Part shown: positions 48,934-59,902 of the stretch, one piece after another | Numbering within the stretch: position 1 is the first letter of the stretch | Layout: each line of letters begins with the position of its first letter | From: Sipunculus nudus | Taxonomy: Eukaryota > Annelida > Sipuncula > Golfingiida > Sipunculidae | DNA: 64,000 nucleotides | Reading direction: 5' to 3' | Assembly: GCA_026874595.1 (NCBI GenBank) | Contig: CM049309.1 | Span: forward strand, 42,735,079 to 42,799,078 | Made by a program: the position numbers and the translations under genes | The notes under the pieces: model-generated | The model's input: only the letters and a program-made list of their open reading frames with translations | Databases searched by the model: none | What the model was told of the DNA's origin: nothing

Positions 48934-50211
48934 TGTATCCGCCAAAACAGAGTTTTGCGGATACTATGTTTTCAGCTGCACGCCTCAGGAACCGTTTGAC
49001 CGATCAGGAAAATTTTTTTGCACAAATGTAGCCCTTGGAGAGCTTTATAACATACACAAAAAATGGTGGCGCCACCTGCAACCATGTTTGCACAGTGTCC
49101 ATCTGTTCGTCTGCCTTGGGTTAAAATCACTCATATCTCTGCAGTGACTTGACTAATTCACCTGAAATTTGGCATGCGTATACATCCTGGATAGCTTTTC
49201 TGATTTTGTGACAGGTGGCGCCACCTACATTCACGTTTACGCTGCAGACATCCAAGCTCATATCTCGGGAACCGTTTGACCGATCAGGAAAATTTTTTTG
49301 CACAAATGTAGCCCTTGGGGAGCTTTATAACATACACAAAAAATGGTGGCGCCACCTGCAACCATGTTTGCACAGTGTCCATCTGTTTGTCTGCCTTGGG
49401 TTAAAATCACTCATATCTCTGCAGTGACTTGACTAATTCACCTGAAATTCGGCATGCGTATACATCCTGGATAGCTTTTCTGATTTTTTGACAGGTGGCG
49501 CCACCTACATTCACGTTTACGCTGCAGACATCCAAGCTCATATCTCGGGAACCGTTTGACCGATCAGGAAAATTCTTTTGCACAAATGTAGCCCTTTGGG
49601 AGCTTTATAACATACGCAAAACTGGTGGCGCCACCTACAGCTATTTTTGCACAGCTCCTGTCTGTTTGTCTGCCATGGGATGAAATCACTCATATCTTGG
49701 CAGTGGTTTGACATATCTGGCTAAAATTTTGCAGGTTTATACATCCCCGACAGCTCTCTTGATTTTATGACAGGTGGAGCCACCTGCATTCTAGTTTATG
49801 CAGCAGACATCCAAGCTCATATCTTGGGAACCGTTTGACCGATTGGGCCAAAGTTTTGCATGTGTATAGTTCTCACATAGCTCTTTATCATACGCAAAAC
49901 TGATGCTGTCACCTGCAACCATTTTTGCTCAGCGTCCATCTGATTGTCTGCCACGGGCTAAAATCACTCATATACATGTAGTGGTTTGACTTATCTGCCT
50001 TAAATTTTGCATATGTATACAACTGGGACGGCTTTCTGGATTTTGTGGTAGGGGGGGGCAACCTTCATACACAATTTGGCTGCAGACATCCATGCTAATA
50101 TGCAACACTTCACTCTATTTCCCCTTGCCACTTAATCCATGCCTCACTTCACCCGTTCCACTCTGATTTGGGCGGATACACGAAGTCGCTTGTCGACTAC
50201 CCGTATTCTAG
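48934..50211 (+). mobile_element. Helentron/HINE-like element, family 4 (GTATCCGCC), + copy
   Basis: The 5' end TTGTATCCGCCAAAACAGAG is itself palindromic with the following TTTTGCGGATAC. About six monomers of 130-147 bp alternate as a 280-bp dimer, each with GGTGGCGCCACC or a variant (49066, 49213, 49346, 49494, 49624, 49770). The 3' end is GGCGGATACACG, the hairpin AGTCG-CTTGT-CGACT, and CTAG at 50211 followed by TT. The first dimer repeats are almost identical. No coding capacity. Confidence 0.75.
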
Positions 50212-50518
50212 TTTATTTTTTTTGTTCTGCACATATCACTCCATTGTCCTTTTAGTCATCCAGACATTTGTCCTTCATATTTCTCTCAGGCTGTCTCTTT
50301 GTCAAGCTGTCTGTCTGGTAATGGGGCATTAACAGTGATTTAAAATCCAGGAAGGTCCTTTGGAAATCTTGATGGAAACCCAAAAATTAGGTCATAGTGA
50401 CCTACATCCTGTGGGTCACAGGTCATACACATGATTTTAAGCACCTTGAAAATCAGACAGTTATTAAATAAAGGATCAAGTTTATGATCAGATGTTTGCT
50501 TTGTTTATAAATTTTAAA
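50212..50518. other. Spacer between convergent family-4 copies
   Basis: About 307 bp with faint similarity to the family-1 monomer (AACCCAAAAATTAGGTCATA near 50377). Probably a fragment of another element. Confidence 0.4.
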
Positions 50519-52709
50519 CTAGAATACGGGTAGTCGACAAGCGACTACGTGTATCCGCCAAAATCAGAGTGGGACGGGTGAAGTGAGGCATGGATCGAGT
50601 AACAAGGGGAAATAAAGTGAGGTGTGTTGCATATTAGCATGGATGTCTGCAGCCAAAATGTGTATGTAGGTTGTGCCACCTACCACAAAATCCAGAAACC
50701 TATCAAAGTTGTATACAAATGCAAAAAGTCAAACCTCTGCCGAGATATGAGTGATTTTATCCCATGGCAGACAAACAGATGGACGCTGTGCAAAAATGGT
50801 TGCAGGTGGCGCCACCACTTTTGCGTATGATAAAGAGCTATGTGAGATCTATACACATGCAAAATTTTGGCCCAATCAACTAAACGGTTCCTGAGATATA
50901 AGCTTGGATGTCTGCGGCGTAAATGTGAATGTAAGTTGCGCCACCTGTCATAAAATCAAGAAAGCTGTCCAAGATGTATAAACCTGCAAAATTTTAGGCA
51001 GATAAGTCAAACCACTGCCGAGATATGAGTGATTTTATCCCACAGCAGACAAAAAGACGGACGCTGTGCAAAAATGGTTGCAGGTGGCGCCACCACTTTT
51101 GCGTATGATAAAGAGCTATATGAGATCTATACACATGCAAAATTTTGGCCAAGTCGGTCAAACAGTTCCCGAGATATGAGCTTGGATGTCTGCAGCGTAA
51201 ATGTGAATGTAGGTGGCGCCACCTGTCAAAAAAATCAAGAAAGCTGTCCAGGATGTATACACATGAAAAATTTCAGGTGGATAAGTCTAACCAATGCAGA
51301 GATATGAGTGATTTTATCCCAAGGCAGATGAATATGTGCAAAAATATGACACTGTGCAAAAATGGTTGCAGGTGGCCCCACCATTTTTATGCCCCCGCCA
51401 CAAAGTGGCCGGGGCATATAGTTTTACCCATGTCCGTCATTCCGTCATTCTGAAATCAAACAGTTGTACAGACTTTTTTTCGCAATGCCTGCAGATATTT
51501 GCCTGATTTTTGGTGTGTGGGCAGATATTGACCAGTTACAGATCGAGTTCAGGTTTCGTCCCGGTTGACCTACTTTTGACCGTTTTACGGCTCTTATCAT
51601 AGAAAATTTCATGAAAAATATAAATTTTCATGACAAACACACATGTACGGGCTTTTTTTCTCAATGCCTACAGATATTGTCCTGATTTTTTGTGTGTAGG
51701 CAGATAATGACCAGTTACAGATTGAGTTGGCGTTTCGTCCCGGTTGACCAACTTTTGACCATTTTACGGCCCTTGAACATAGAAAATTTTATAAAAAATA
51801 TAAATATTCATGACAAATACACATGTACGGACTTTTTTTCCCAATGCCTGCAGATATTGGCCTGATTTTTAGTGTGTGGGCAGAAATTGACCAGTTACAG
51901 ATCGAGTTCGTGTTTCGTCCCGGTTGACCTAATTTTGACCGTTTTACGGCTCCTAAACTTGGAAAATTTCATGAAAAATAGAAATTTTCATGACAAATAC
52001 ACATGTACGGACTTTTTTTTCACAATGCCTGCAGATATTGGCCTGATTTTTGGTGTGTGGGCAGATAATGACTAGTTACAGATCGAATTTGCGTTTCATC
52101 CCAGTTGACCTATTTTTGACCATATGACAGAGATCCTTAACATAGAAAATTTCATGAAAGACAGAAATTTTTATGAAAAATGCACATGTATGGACTTTTT
52201 TTCACAATGCCTGCAGATACTGGCCTGATTTTTGGTGTGTCGCTTGATAATGACCCGTTACAGATCAAGTTTGCATTTTGCCCTTGTTGACCTACTTTTG
52301 ACCATACAACACCTCCCGAACTTAAAAAAATTCTACAAAATTTAACAAATGTTTCTAATTTGCCCCAGGCGGGGGCATTCGTGTCGTTCCGACACATCTA
52401 GTTTATGAATGTTATAAAGCTGTCCAAGGGCTACATTTGTGCAAAATTTTTTTCTGGATCGGTCAAATGGTTCCCGAGATATGTGGGTTAATGTGTCAAA
52501 ACAGAAGCACAGATGGACGCAGAGCGCAGAGGAATGGTCAGAGGTCAAAACAAAATCTGGGCACAGCAGTTCACATGTGACCCGAACATAATCCCGGGTT
52601 TCGTAAAATTCCACCCAGCGGTTACGGAGGAGTTCTTCAGACACCTACGCCGCGGCAGCGTCCGGCTGAAAACATAGTATCCGCAAAACTCTTTTTTTGG
52701 GGGATACAA
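50519..52709 (-). mobile_element. Helentron/HINE-like element, family 4, - copy 1, with nested family 2
   Basis: On the + strand it starts with CTAGAATACGGGTAGTCGAC (the inverted 3' terminus) and ends GGGGGATACAAT (the inverted 5' terminus). Monomers contain GGTGGCGCCACC (for example near 50804, 51083, 51212). It is interrupted at 51388-52401 by a family-2 element. The sequence left of the insert (CCCCACCA) and right of it (TATGAATGTTATAAAGCTGT) join up like the uninterrupted copy near 53664-53700. Confidence 0.7.
51388..52401 (+). mobile_element. Helentron/HINE-like element, family 2, copy 2
   Basis: The same 5' start (TATGCCCCCGCCACAAAGTG) and 3' end (GGCGGGGGCAT, GTGTCG-TTC-CGACAC, CTAG then TT) as 40272-41805, but with five monomers instead of eight. 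It sits inside a family-4 element in the opposite orientation. Identical terminal blocks in the two copies indicate recent activity. Confidence 0.75.
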
Positions 52710-53088
52710 TAATGTGCCTCATCTCTACGTTTCAGATTATCAGCATGCAGCATTTGATGATATTATGCATACTTGTAAGCCAATAACGCCTAAAGATCAC
52801 TGTGAAACAATCTATTTAGCTTATTCCACAGACCAGGTGCAGCATGAATTAAAAATTTGTGTCCACATTTTTGCTTCATCACGTGCACTTATTTGGTGTT
52901 CACCCTTATTCAGTTTAGTCTGTTTGATACTATGTACACCTATTGTTGATGTAAACCATTTGATGGCCATCAAACATCACAGTAAAAGTGCTGGCCTCAG
53001 TCATGTGTCTGCAACACACCTACCAATGCCATAGAGGAGTAAATTTAAGTAGGCACCTGTTCACAAGATATGTGAGCACTTTGAACAA
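52710..53088. other. Intron spacer between family-4 copies
   Basis: Open frame of 106 codons at 52714-53034 with no recognisable domain; otherwise nothing. Confidence 0.4.
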
Positions 53089-53982
53089 CTAGAATACGGG
53101 TAGTCGACAAGTGACTACTTGTATCCGCCTAAATCAGAGTGGAACGGGTGAAGTGAGGCATGGATTGAGTGGCAAGGGGAAATAGAGTGAAGTGTTGCAT
53201 ATTAGCAAGGATGTCTGCAGCCAAATGGTGAATGTAGGTTGCACCACCTGCCACAAAATCCAGAAAGCCGTCCAAGTTGTATACATATGCAAAATTAGAG
53301 GCAGATAAGTCAAACCACTACATGTTTATGAGTGATTTTAGCCCATGGCAGACAAACAGATGGACGCTGTGCAAAAATGGTTGAAGGTGGCGCCACCAGT
53401 TTTGCATATGATAAAGAGCTATGTGAGATCTATACAAATGCAAAACTTTGGCCCAATCAGTCAAACGGTTCCCAAGATATGAGCTTGGATGTCTGCAGCG
53501 TAAACGTGAATGTAGGTGGCGCCACCTGTCATAAAATCAGACAAGCTATCCAGGATGTATACGCATGCCGAATTTCAGGTGAATTAGTAAAATCACTGCA
53601 GAGATATGAGTGATTTTAACCCAAGGCAGGCGAACAGATGGACACTGTGCAAACATGGTTGCAGGTGGCGCCACCATTTCTTGTGTATGTTAAAAAGCTC
53701 TCCAAGGGCTACATTTGTGCAAAAAAATTTTCCTGATCCGTCAAACGGTTCCCGAGATATGTGGGTTTATGTGTGGAAACAGACACACAAACGGACACAG
53801 AGCGCAGAGGAAAGGTCAGAGGTCAAAACAAAATCGGGGCTCAGCAGTTCATATATGTCTGAACATAATCCCGGGTTTCGTAAAATTCCGCCCAGCGGTT
53901 ACGGAGGAGTTCTCCGGACACCTACGCGGCGGCGGTGGGCTGAAAACATAGTATCCGCAAAACTCTGTTTTGGCGGATACAA
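53089..53982 (-). mobile_element. Helentron/HINE-like element, family 4, - copy 2
   Basis: Starts CTAGAATACGGGTAGTCGAC and ends TTTTGGCGGATACAA. It has about four monomers with GGTGGCGCCACC near 53387, 53516 and 53664. This is the shortest complete copy in the window (894 bp) and useful as the reference for the family. The 150-codon plus-strand frame at 53606-54058 crosses the monomers and end, and is not a gene. Confidence 0.75.
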
Positions 53983-54216
53983 TTACACTTATAAGGACAG
54001 GATGGTAAGAAGGTCCTTACTTGACACTGTGCAAATTGAAACATACATGCTTCTGTGACTATATTTATATTGGTGTCATGAAAATACTTCAAAAGGTGAT
54101 GTAAATGGTGCATTCACCGTACAGATTGAAGCAAGTTTGATGGCTGATATAGCAGTCAAATAGAAGCACTGTCACTGTACATACATTACCACGGCAGTAG
54201 ACACTGCCTAGATTTT

Positions 54217-56828
54217 AGCTCAGCTGACTTTAAGTTAACCAAGCTATAGCAATCACCCTTTGTCAGTCTTCCATTTGGCCATCTGTAACAGGGTACAAAT
54301 ACTAATTGTTTGACATAGAACCTTCATACTCATTACCCTGGGAGATTCCTGAAAAATGCCCTTTCAAAACTATGGAAACCTGAAATATGATCTATAATAT
54401 CAGAGTTATGGGGCATGTTTGGGCACCCCAGAAATAATTAAAATTTTGATACAAAAGCTCTAGTATCTCTCTAATTAATGCATGTATTGCCCCTGAAACC
54501 CCTGAATTTTGATCATGGTCAGTTCCATCAGTTCCTTAAAACATATGTTTATTGATCATGACCACTTTTATCAGTTTCTGAACATTTTCCCTCTAGTTTT
54601 GAGGGTGATGTCTGGTGGCACCATGTGTATTTTTTTACACATTTTTCCTCAACTTTTGAGTCCGCAAAATGGCAGTCAGCTATTGTATAAGTTTCAGAGC
54701 TGTATTTTCATCTAGAGTCCTGAAATCTGGTATGGTTATTGATCATGGCAAATTTTATCAGATGATGTCTGGGGGCACCATGTGTATATTTTTAACACAT
54801 TTTTCCTCCTCTTTTGAGTCTGTCAAATGACAGTCAGCAATTGTACAAGTTCATACAATGTCATGAAACCTGGTATGCTTATTGATCATGAATAATTTTA
54901 TCAGGTGATAATGTCTGGTGGCACCACATGTATTTTTAGCTCAGCTGACTATAAGTCATCTGAGCTATAGTCATGGTCCATTGTCCGTTGTCCGTCCATC
55001 TGTCCGTCCGTCCGTCCGTCCGTAGATGTGCCACGTTTTGAAACCGTAAGACCTAGGAATCCAAAATTCAGCATAATGTTAGATGTCCCCAAGATCTCCT
55101 ACCAAGCCGAAAACTGGGTCTTTGCGACTTCGTTCCTTTGAGAAATTAAGGAAAAACCTCAATTTTTTATTAAAATCCTATTTTCACACTTCAGGACTGC
55201 CTAATATCAAAACCACTCATCTGTTTTTCCTCATATTAACCATAAATATTCCTCTATATAGTTCCTATGTACATGCCAGAAATTAAGTCTGTAAAGTATA
55301 AATTCTTTAAGTTATGGGCCCAAACATAATGGACTTTGTAAAAAATCATGAAAAAAAATAACTCACTTAACATGAAAAATTTTGAAACTAGAGTCTATTT
55401 TTTCAAGTATATTACTATGTTTAATTAAGATTCAATTGTTTACCCAAAATTAGATCTGAATTTTGTAAATTTTTTAAGTTATTAGCATAAAATAATAATC
55501 AGTACCTTAAATTTTGCCCAACTTTGAACATGGCACGTTTTTTTCCTGTAAGCACTATTGATTTAATTTTCACAGCATGTAAACATAAATATTTAGTTTG
55601 TCTAAATCTGAAATTTGAAAATAAAAGCTTGAAAATTAAGCTATTATTGATTTTTTTTCTGTAGTCACTTGCTTTGATTACAGATGCAGGGTCCCACTCC
55701 AGGTCACTGGAAGTCAGCTATGCCAGGGTTTCTGATTTGTTACAGTCACTGGGGGAGATCCCCTGCTGTGACAGGTGTACAGTTATTCTCATATCACCAC
55801 CCCAATCACCCCCCCCCCCCCCCCCCCGCAAACCCAACCCACCAAGTGTTATGCAGTAATTGTTATTGTTTTCACTGTATCTCCTTAATTGTAATTCTGT
55901 TTCCACTCCGATATGCTAAAACTTTCCTTGAAAAAAATAATTCAAGGTGTAATCCAGAAGATGCAATGTTGTGTAATGTAGCATTTTTAAAGAAATCAAT
56001 TTTCTTTTAAATGATTTTAACAAATATAAATGAACCCATCAGTATGCTTAAATTATTATAAAATATGAAGCACATTATGGATAAATAAAGACACAATTAA
56101 ACATTGTGAAATCTAAATCAAGTATTATTTTTAGATATTTATTGTTTTGCAGATTTAAAAGATATATTTTTGTGGTAAAAAATAAATAAACATTTGTATG
56201 CATGATGTGGTGTTATCTGACAAGATTGAGATTTATGATGATGCAATTGAGAATTATGAATCAACTTTTATATTCAGATATATATGTTAAATTGGAAATG
56301 TATAGAAATATAAACTTAAATTAGAAAATAATTGATGTGATAAAAAAATCAGGATTTAATACAAACATTTGTTCATTATTTTCCTGCCTCAGCAGAATTT
56401 GAGATCAGGCTTTGTTTGCCCTGTTTTATGTTGTTAATTAGCTATATTTCAACTGAATACATTTCATAAAAAAATACATATATATTTAATAATATATATT
56501 ATACAAAAAAATAGATTAAATTGAACAAATGTGTAAACTACTGAAATGTCAACAGTTAATCGAAAAACCAACTAATGATCATGGTAATAGTACAGATCAT
56601 TTGTTCACAAACTGCTCACATGCTTTAGTTTCAACATTAGGAAACACATGGTCAGGTCACAAAATATTTTTTGCAACAATTTCTTGCTCATCAATACAAA
56701 CCAATCATATAAACCAACCATGGCCTTTATTACCTCTTCCTCTTACACTTTATCTCCATTAGATATTATTTTAGATTTTTACCTTCAAGGTTAACGTCAG
56801 CTGAGCACAGTGACCCATAGGTCCCTTG
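54217..56828 (+). mobile_element. Family-1 composite: two 5' ends, one 3' end
   Basis: A subtype-A 5' end (AGCTCAGCTGACTTTAAGTT, about 54217) and its monomers run to 54935. A subtype-B 5' end (AGCTCAGCTGACTATAAGTC, about 54938) with a (GTCC) microsatellite follows. A single 3' end, CAGCTGAGCACAGTGACCCA ending in CTTG at 56828 then TT, serves both. Either a subtype-B copy inserted into or replaced the 3' part of a subtype-A copy, or this is a one-ended fusion. A 19-C run lies at 55809-55827. Confidence 0.6.
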
Positions 56829-57125
56829 TTTCACAATTTACCCGTATTTTTTAGACCGCCAGCTTACTGCAATCATGCCAGATTCTTGGCATGAAACTTG
56901 GATGTGGTAAGGGTGCAAATCATATTCATTTGCGTTCCCAAAGAGGTCCTGGAAAAAATATCTGTGGAAACCTTAGATAAAGGTAAAGCAGCCTATATCT
57001 GCAAGCTACATTTGCACTTTTAAAACTAGTAGGAAATGTTCAGTCAGTACGGGTATCATAATAGCTTGTGCCTAATCTTGCCAATTTTGCACATGGTTAC
57101 TCCTACCCAATATCTACCTCCACAT

Positions 57126-57526
57126 TAGGGCTGAAAGGAGTACTCGAGTACTCGAGTCCGGGTAATACTTACCGAGAACTCGAGTCAAAAATTTGGACTC
57201 AATACTCGTGTATGTACATGCATATCTGAATATTACTGCAATTTTACGGGCAGTCTGTATAGTCCTATTATTTATTATCGTAGCCTGGCATAGGGCTCTA
57301 AACATATGCTAGTCAAATAAACTTGAGGTCTTGTTATGACATATATCTATTCCTTTGTTGGGATAAAGTTAATCCGTCACAAAGTCAAATTTATGCATAT
57401 TTTGCATCAGTGAACAGATGTCCATTTTATCTTTACAGCGTTGCCATGGTAACGAGTACTCGAGTCCGAGTTGGGTAATGCCTATCAGGTACTCGAGTCC
57501 AAAATTTTGTACCCGTTTCAGCCCTA
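57126..57526. mobile_element. Non-autonomous hAT-type element with 8-bp target duplication
   Basis: The ends TAGGGCTGAAA and TTTCAGCCCTA are inverted repeats. Next to each are several ACTCGAGT blocks (57136, 57143, 57178 on the left; 57456 and 57490 on the right). CTCCACAT at 57118-57125 and CCCCACAT at 57527-57534 form an 8-bp target duplication with one mismatch. About 401 bp with no transposase. The 8-bp duplication supports hAT. Confidence 0.8.
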
Positions 57527-57606
57527 CCCCACATGGGTGATTAGGTCCTAGCAAGCATTCATAGGTGAAATATTTCAGGTTAAAAAAAATCTTCCTGTAA
57601 TTTGAG

Positions 57607-58062
57607 TATACTGTGGTTTGCTTTTTTTATTAGCGAGGGCTTAAATTTGCAATATTTGTGAAGGGGATATGATCATGAAAAAAAAACCTTCATAAATAAG
57701 ATGCCACATCTGCACAGGTGAACAGTCATTTGTTCTGTAGCTTCAATTGCATTCTGTAGCTCATATATATTGTGTGGGTAACATCAATATTAGCATTACA
57801 TGTTATCATTAGTTCAAAGATTGATTATTTTAATATCAATTCTTTTATACATCTGCCACTAATGCACTTGCTGAATGTTCCCTTAGTTCTTGTTACAGTT
57901 TTTTTTATGATTTTATGTACATATTAAGTCTCTGATAAAAAAATGGTTATATAACTGTGCAAGTTACTCTTGGGTAAAGCATGAAAATGAAACCCTCACG
58001 AAACACTAGTGAAGTGAAAATCGCAAATATTTAACCTCATGAATATAAAGGCAACCACAGTA
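57607..58062. mobile_element. MITE, family A copy 2
   Basis: The left end TATACTGTGGTTTGCTTTTT and the right end AAAGGCAACCACAGTAC match the ends of 1113-1552. Length is similar (456 bp), but internal TCGCGA motifs have decayed. It ends 128 bp upstream of the splice acceptor of the exon at 58191. Confidence 0.7.
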
Positions 58063-58190
58063 CACATTGGATTTTCAGTTGTTGAAATTTATGCAGGTTA
58101 TTCATTGTTACAGCTTTCTGGCTCAACGTATAGACTGGTAATGTGTCCCTATTTACTGTGCCATTCCTATTATAAATTTACAATTTACAG

Positions 58191-58295
58191 GAGCCAGAGA
58201 TTTCACAGGTTAAAGTGAAACCCAAACAAACGGAAAAGATAGAAAAGAAACCAGCGAGACCTGTGAAACATGCCAATATCAAATCTGTGATCAAG
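58191..58295 (+). CDS. Repeated exon unit 1 (35 codons), membrane-protein gene
   Basis: A phase-0 exon between acceptor ACAATTTACAG and donor AAG|GTATCT. It is exactly 105 bp, with no stop in its frame. It encodes a highly charged segment, rich in K, E and P, ending PVKHANIKSVIK. Residues E15, E18, P21, P24, K31 and K35 match columns in the other three units, and PVKHANIKS (24-32) is identical to the next exon. Predicted to be an extended, disordered, luminal or extracellular stem after the membrane anchor. Its frame joins that of the first coding exon without adjustment. No known domain is recognised. Confidence 0.75.
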
Positions 58296-59797
58296 GTATC
58301 TGATACATATAACTAGCATGGGGTGATTTTGGTGGTTTGTTCAAATCCCATGGTAATTTTCACACATTTTAATTTTGCAGCCAAGGTCTGATTATTATGT
58401 TGACCTGAAGATGTCTTATACAGAAATTCATGTATGCACTGGGTTTGTGTTTCCATTAAACAGGGTTAAGGTTAGGAGTGCCCATTCCAGCTAGTTAGTA
58501 TAGTTTTATTCCACAGTAGGGTGCCCAGTGGTATTTGGCAATATTTTCATTAACTGGCAGATTAATTCCAGATGGTAAGCTGCAATGAAGGAATGGGTTG
58601 CCATATTGGCTTATGAAGTATAAGTCAATCAAAATCATATCTCACAAAATATTAAAAAATGCAATTAAATCAGTTTCTGAGTAAACAGTCTATTTTTTAC
58701 AATTCCTCAACCCCATTCATGAAGGTCAAGGTCACTGGTCACATGCTCAAACAACTCCACCTATAAACTCCTGATTGGCTAATAATTGGGCATAAATAAT
58801 CTAAAAAATGTAATTGTTAACAACCCATGACAGATGCCATGTCACTTGGCTACAAGATTCAGATAAACCGGTGGGTTGCAAAATATAAATGTTGGTTTTT
58901 GAAATGAAGTTTTACATCTCATAATAGGCCTTTGGTCCCTCATCAGCTTAATGGTTAGACTGTGTATTAATTTTTGAGTTTCAGAGAATAACTGCCAAAT
59001 TTCAATGGGCACCTAGCTGTGGAACAGACTATAGTTTTGTATACAATAATGTAGCAAAGGGTTAAAACAAAATGAAAGGAAAACATTTAAATTATGTATT
59101 GTTTTGGTTGACACCAGGTGACAGTGTAGAAAGTACCTGGTATTAACAAGAAGATGTTTTCCACAACTGGCATGTCGTAGGGTGGTGTGTTATCACTTAA
59201 ACTGGTGTACTTTGTTTTGGTGAGGAACCTCCATCGTGCTTTTAACCCAGGTGAAAGAACTTCACACAGGTTTTCTGTTTTCTAGGTCAAACACACTGTA
59301 TACACTGATAATGATAAAATATATACCCATGTAGTTAAATGTCAGCTCATGCTGTACAGTAGAAATAATTGATTACAGTCACAAGGTACTTCATGAAACT
59401 AAAATATTTTCTTTAACTTTCCTGTTGGTGTTGTGTGTATCAAGAGGACAGAGCCTCTTTTGAATGGTGAAGTTCTTATAGCTCATACCAAGATAAAATT
59501 AGTTAAATATAATTATATATAATTACATGTATAGAAATTCTGAAGTAATCATACCACATATTGTCCCCAACTTGCACATCAGTTCAGCTGTGCTTTTTAT
59601 TCTTATAATAAGCATTTAAATAACAAATAATCTAATGTTATATAAATTAACACCTTAGCATTGTTAAGACTTTATCAAGTGTATGGTCAACATGTATTCT
59701 TATTCGCTATAACAGAAAATATATATTCAGTATCAAATCTTGAACTGTTGCATGTTTCAGTTGTAACCTTTAATTTCACATTCCATACAATTTACAG
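58296..59797. other. Intron (1,502 bp) between repeated exons 1 and 2
   Basis: Donor GTATCT, acceptor ACAATTTACAG. The last 14 bases across the acceptor (TACAATTTACAGGA) are the same as at the preceding exon, supporting duplication of exon plus flanking intron. No further exon seen inside. Confidence 0.6.
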
Positions 59798-59902
59798 GAA
59801 GCAGATGATCAACAGGTAGTACTTACAACAGAACTAAGGGAACTTACAGAACAAAACCCAGAAATACCTGTGAAACATGCAAATATAAAAAGTTCTATCG
59901 AG
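59798..59902 (+). CDS. Repeated exon unit 2 (35 codons), membrane-protein gene
   Basis: Exactly 105 bp, phase 0 to phase 0, from ACAATTTACAG to GAG|GTACTT. The peptide starts EADDQQVV and ends PVKHANIKSSIE. Nine consecutive residues (24-32) are identical to unit 1, although the N-terminal half has diverged. E15, E18, P21, P24 and K31 are kept; position 35 is E instead of K. The retained block may be under selection, or this may simply be the most recent pair. Confidence 0.75.

Noticed and set aside
48934-50211. Regularly spaced repeats that could suggest a CRISPR array
   Set aside because: Units are about 140 bp, diverged throughout, and inside a eukaryotic transposon. There are no short identical repeats separated by unique spacers.
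53606-54058. 150-codon plus-strand open frame
   Set aside because: Crosses family-4 monomers and the element end into unique sequence; a chance frame.
8910-56828. Autonomous Helentron Rep/helicase or any transposase gene
   Set aside because: No open frame over 151 codons and no helicase or transposase motifs seen on either strand. All elements here appear non-autonomous.
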